Assembly: GCF_003020585.1 (NCBI RefSeq)
Contig: NZ_PXUE01000001.1
Location: forward strand, 372,001 to 436,000
From: Chryseobacterium aurantiacum
GTDB taxonomy: Bacteria; Bacteroidota; Bacteroidia; Flavobacteriales; Weeksellaceae
DNA: 64,000 nucleotides
Reading direction: 5' to 3'
In this document: piece by piece, positions 62,761 through 64,000 of the stretch
Position numbering within the stretch: the first letter of the stretch is position 1
Layout: each line of letters opens with the position of its first letter
Made by a program: the position numbers and the translations under genes
Notes under the pieces: generated by a model
Seen by the model: only the letters and a program-made list of their open reading frames with translations
Database searches by the model: none
Told to the model about the DNA's origin: nothing

Positions 62761-63624
62761 TTACACATTTACCTTATTATGAGAATAATCCTTAATAAAT
62801 TCAGAGGGTGTTTTCGCAGTATACTTTTTAAACATTCTATTGAAATAAGTCACATTGTTAAAACCACAGCTATAGCTGCATTCTGAAATGGATTTATCCT
62901 GGGCCATCAGCAAGCATGCCTTATTGATCCGATAGCGGTTCACAAATTCGGTAAATGTAATCTGGGTTGCTTTTTTAAAAAAATTACAAAAGGCAGGCAA
63001 GGTGAGATTAGCGAGCTTAGCTACTTCTTCAATGTTGATTTCCTTATCATAATGATGCTCCACATAGGTGAAAATATTTTCAAGACGGGTCTTATTCTTT
63101 GAAATAATGGTGTAGGGCATAATTTCCTTGTTCAGAAGATCATAGTCTTTGCATTTTGACAGTTCAAAAAGTATTTCCAGCAGAAGCAGATATCTTTTGT
63201 ATCCTTCGGATTCAAGCATAAGTTTTAGCTTCGGAAGCATGGCTTTTTTTACCTTATGGTGAAAATGAATACCATATTTAGAAAGCTCCAGCAAGTTTTT
63301 GATAGATCGAGCTTCAACCTCCTGTTGAGGAAACTGAAGAATTTCTTCCTTGAATTGCAGTACAATCTCCTCATGTGGGTCGATAGAATTTAAGCCAAAT
63401 CCTGAATGTGGAATATTGGTGCCTATCAGCACAAGGTCTCCGTTCGTATAATTGCTTTTATGGTATCCCACATGGCGGGTTCCACTCCCGGAAATAACGC
63501 AGACAAGCTCAATTTCGGGATGATAATGATATTCCCATTTGAATTCCGAAATAGGGGAGTTATTATGAATCGTGCGGAAAGAGCTTTTCTCATTGGGAAT
63601 TACCCTTTCAAAAGTGACTTTCAT
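62761..63624 (-). CDS. AraC-family transcriptional regulator
   Basis: A 287-aa regulator with an N-terminal cupin (EYHYHPEIELVCVISGSGTRHVG, GDLVLIGTNIPHSGF) that would bind a small ligand, often a sugar. The C-terminal AraC domain has two helix-turn-helices: EVAKLANLTLPAFCNFFKKAT, then ISECSYSCGFNNVTYFNRMFKKYTAKTPSEF. It is divergent from the adjacent transporter gene (114 nt between starts), so it probably controls that transporter and perhaps its catabolic neighbours outside the window. Confidence 0.92.
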   Translation of the reverse strand: MKVTFERVIPNEKSSFRTIHNNSPISEFKWEYHYHPEIELVCVISGSGTRHVGYHKSNYTNGDLVLIGTNIPHSGFGLNSIDPHEEIVLQFKEEILQFPQQEVEARSIKNLLELSKYGIHFHHKVKKAMLPKLKLMLESEGYKRYLLLLEILFELSKCKDYDLLNKEIMPYTIISKNKTRLENIFTYVEHHYDKEINIEEVAKLANLTLPAFCNFFKKATQITFTEFVNRYRINKACLLMAQDKSISECSYSCGFNNVTYFNRMFKKYTAKTPSEFIKDYSHNKVNV

Positions 63625-63738
63625 TTAATTAATCATATTTAATCGCTAAAAATACTAATTATATTAATATTGTTCAAATATTGATTTATTGTGTTAAATT
63701 ATCGTTAATACAAATGCTTCTATCTTAGCCGACAAGAA

Positions 63739-64000
63739 ATGATCTGGATGAAAAATTTCAATATAAAGGCGGTTTTGTTTTTGAACTATTTTGTTTTCGC
63801 AATTCTTTTGAATTCTGTGGGAACGGTTATTTTGCAGGTACAGCAGAACTTTGGAATTTCAAAATCATCTGCCAGCATATTGGAAGGATTTAAAGATCTT
63901 CCCATTGCAATCTGTTCATTCATTTTGGCTTCGTTTCTTCCCAAAATCGGAATCAAAAAATCCATGCTGATTGCTTTGTTTTTGGTAAGCGGTATGTGTT
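63739..64000 (+). CDS. MFS transporter, 5' part only
   Basis: The window ends inside this gene. The 87 visible codons encode MIWMKNFNIKAVLFLNYFVF and so on: a first helix (FLNYFVFAILLNSVGTVIL), a loop with QQNFGISKSSASILEGFKDLP, a second helix (IAICSFILASFLPKIG) and the start of a third. This is the typical beginning of an MFS symporter. The ATG at 63748 is an alternative start. The divergent AraC regulator suggests an inducible sugar or metabolite importer. Confidence 0.8.
   Translation, partial: MIWMKNFNIKAVLFLNYFVFAILLNSVGTVILQVQQNFGISKSSASILEGFKDLPIAICSFILASFLPKIGIKKSMLIALFLVSGMC

Noticed and set aside
1..64000. Integrated phage or mobile island
   Set aside because: No integrase, transposase, phage structural gene or attachment-site duplication was found; most genes are typical core functions.

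Overview
The window is chromosomal DNA from a Bacteroidota bacterium of the Flavobacteriales, most likely Chryseobacterium or a close relative in the Weeksellaceae. The reasons are low G+C, TAnnTTTG promoter boxes with almost no Shine-Dalgarno sequences, type IX secretion C-terminal sorting domains, a degradative-type (class II) HMG-CoA reductase, a fused PyrE-PyrF enzyme, and small Cys-rich double-glycine peptides of the type found in that genus. It looks like a core chromosome region. No phage, IS element, integrase or CRISPR array was found.

Layout. 0-5 kb: HMG-CoA reductase, small membrane and secreted proteins, a CLC chloride channel. 5.4-9.5 kb: sucC, three tandem copies of a 97-bp palindromic repeat, an MscS channel, a 1-Cys peroxiredoxin and an outer-membrane barrel. 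9.7-12.6 kb: a siderophore-type TonB receptor with a PepSY-like partner. 12.7-24.9 kb: Gfo/Idh oxidoreductase, ABC-F ATPase, a deoxyribonucleotidase, a secreted alpha/beta-hydrolase fusion, GH25, NDH-2, trmD, an EEP nuclease, an Lrp regulator, deoC and dusB. 25-34 kb: an envelope block with a 1075-aa outer-membrane protein, three type IX cargo proteins and an M1-peptidase-like protein that lacks its zinc site and ends in a barrel. 34-42 kb: PyrE-PyrF, YkvA, thioredoxin-like proteins, aroC, a polytopic membrane protein, glycine-zipper lipoprotein and tRNA-Cys. 42-49.4 kb: a frameshifted RDD gene, DUF4403, and the threonine operon thrA-thrB-thrC-folB. 49.5-50.7 kb: five Cys-rich leader peptides. 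50.7-54.3 kb: nadA, gmk, yicC, miaA. 54.7-61.8 kb: a complete RND efflux operon (adaptor, pump, TolC-type channel) with its TetR regulator. 61.9-64 kb: a thioredoxin-family protein, an AraC regulator and the start of an MFS transporter.

The most notable observations are four. First, a 33-codon leader peptide ending in a run of threonine codons sits directly behind the promoter of the thr operon, which suggests ribosome-mediated attenuation. Second, the peptide cluster contains three members that share one cysteine framework. Third, four copies of the palindrome CTAACAGTGTTAG-type operator flank tetR and the efflux operon. Fourth, several housekeeping genes (ndh, dusB, aroC) have the -7 promoter box only 4-6 nt before the start codon, so their mRNAs should be leaderless.
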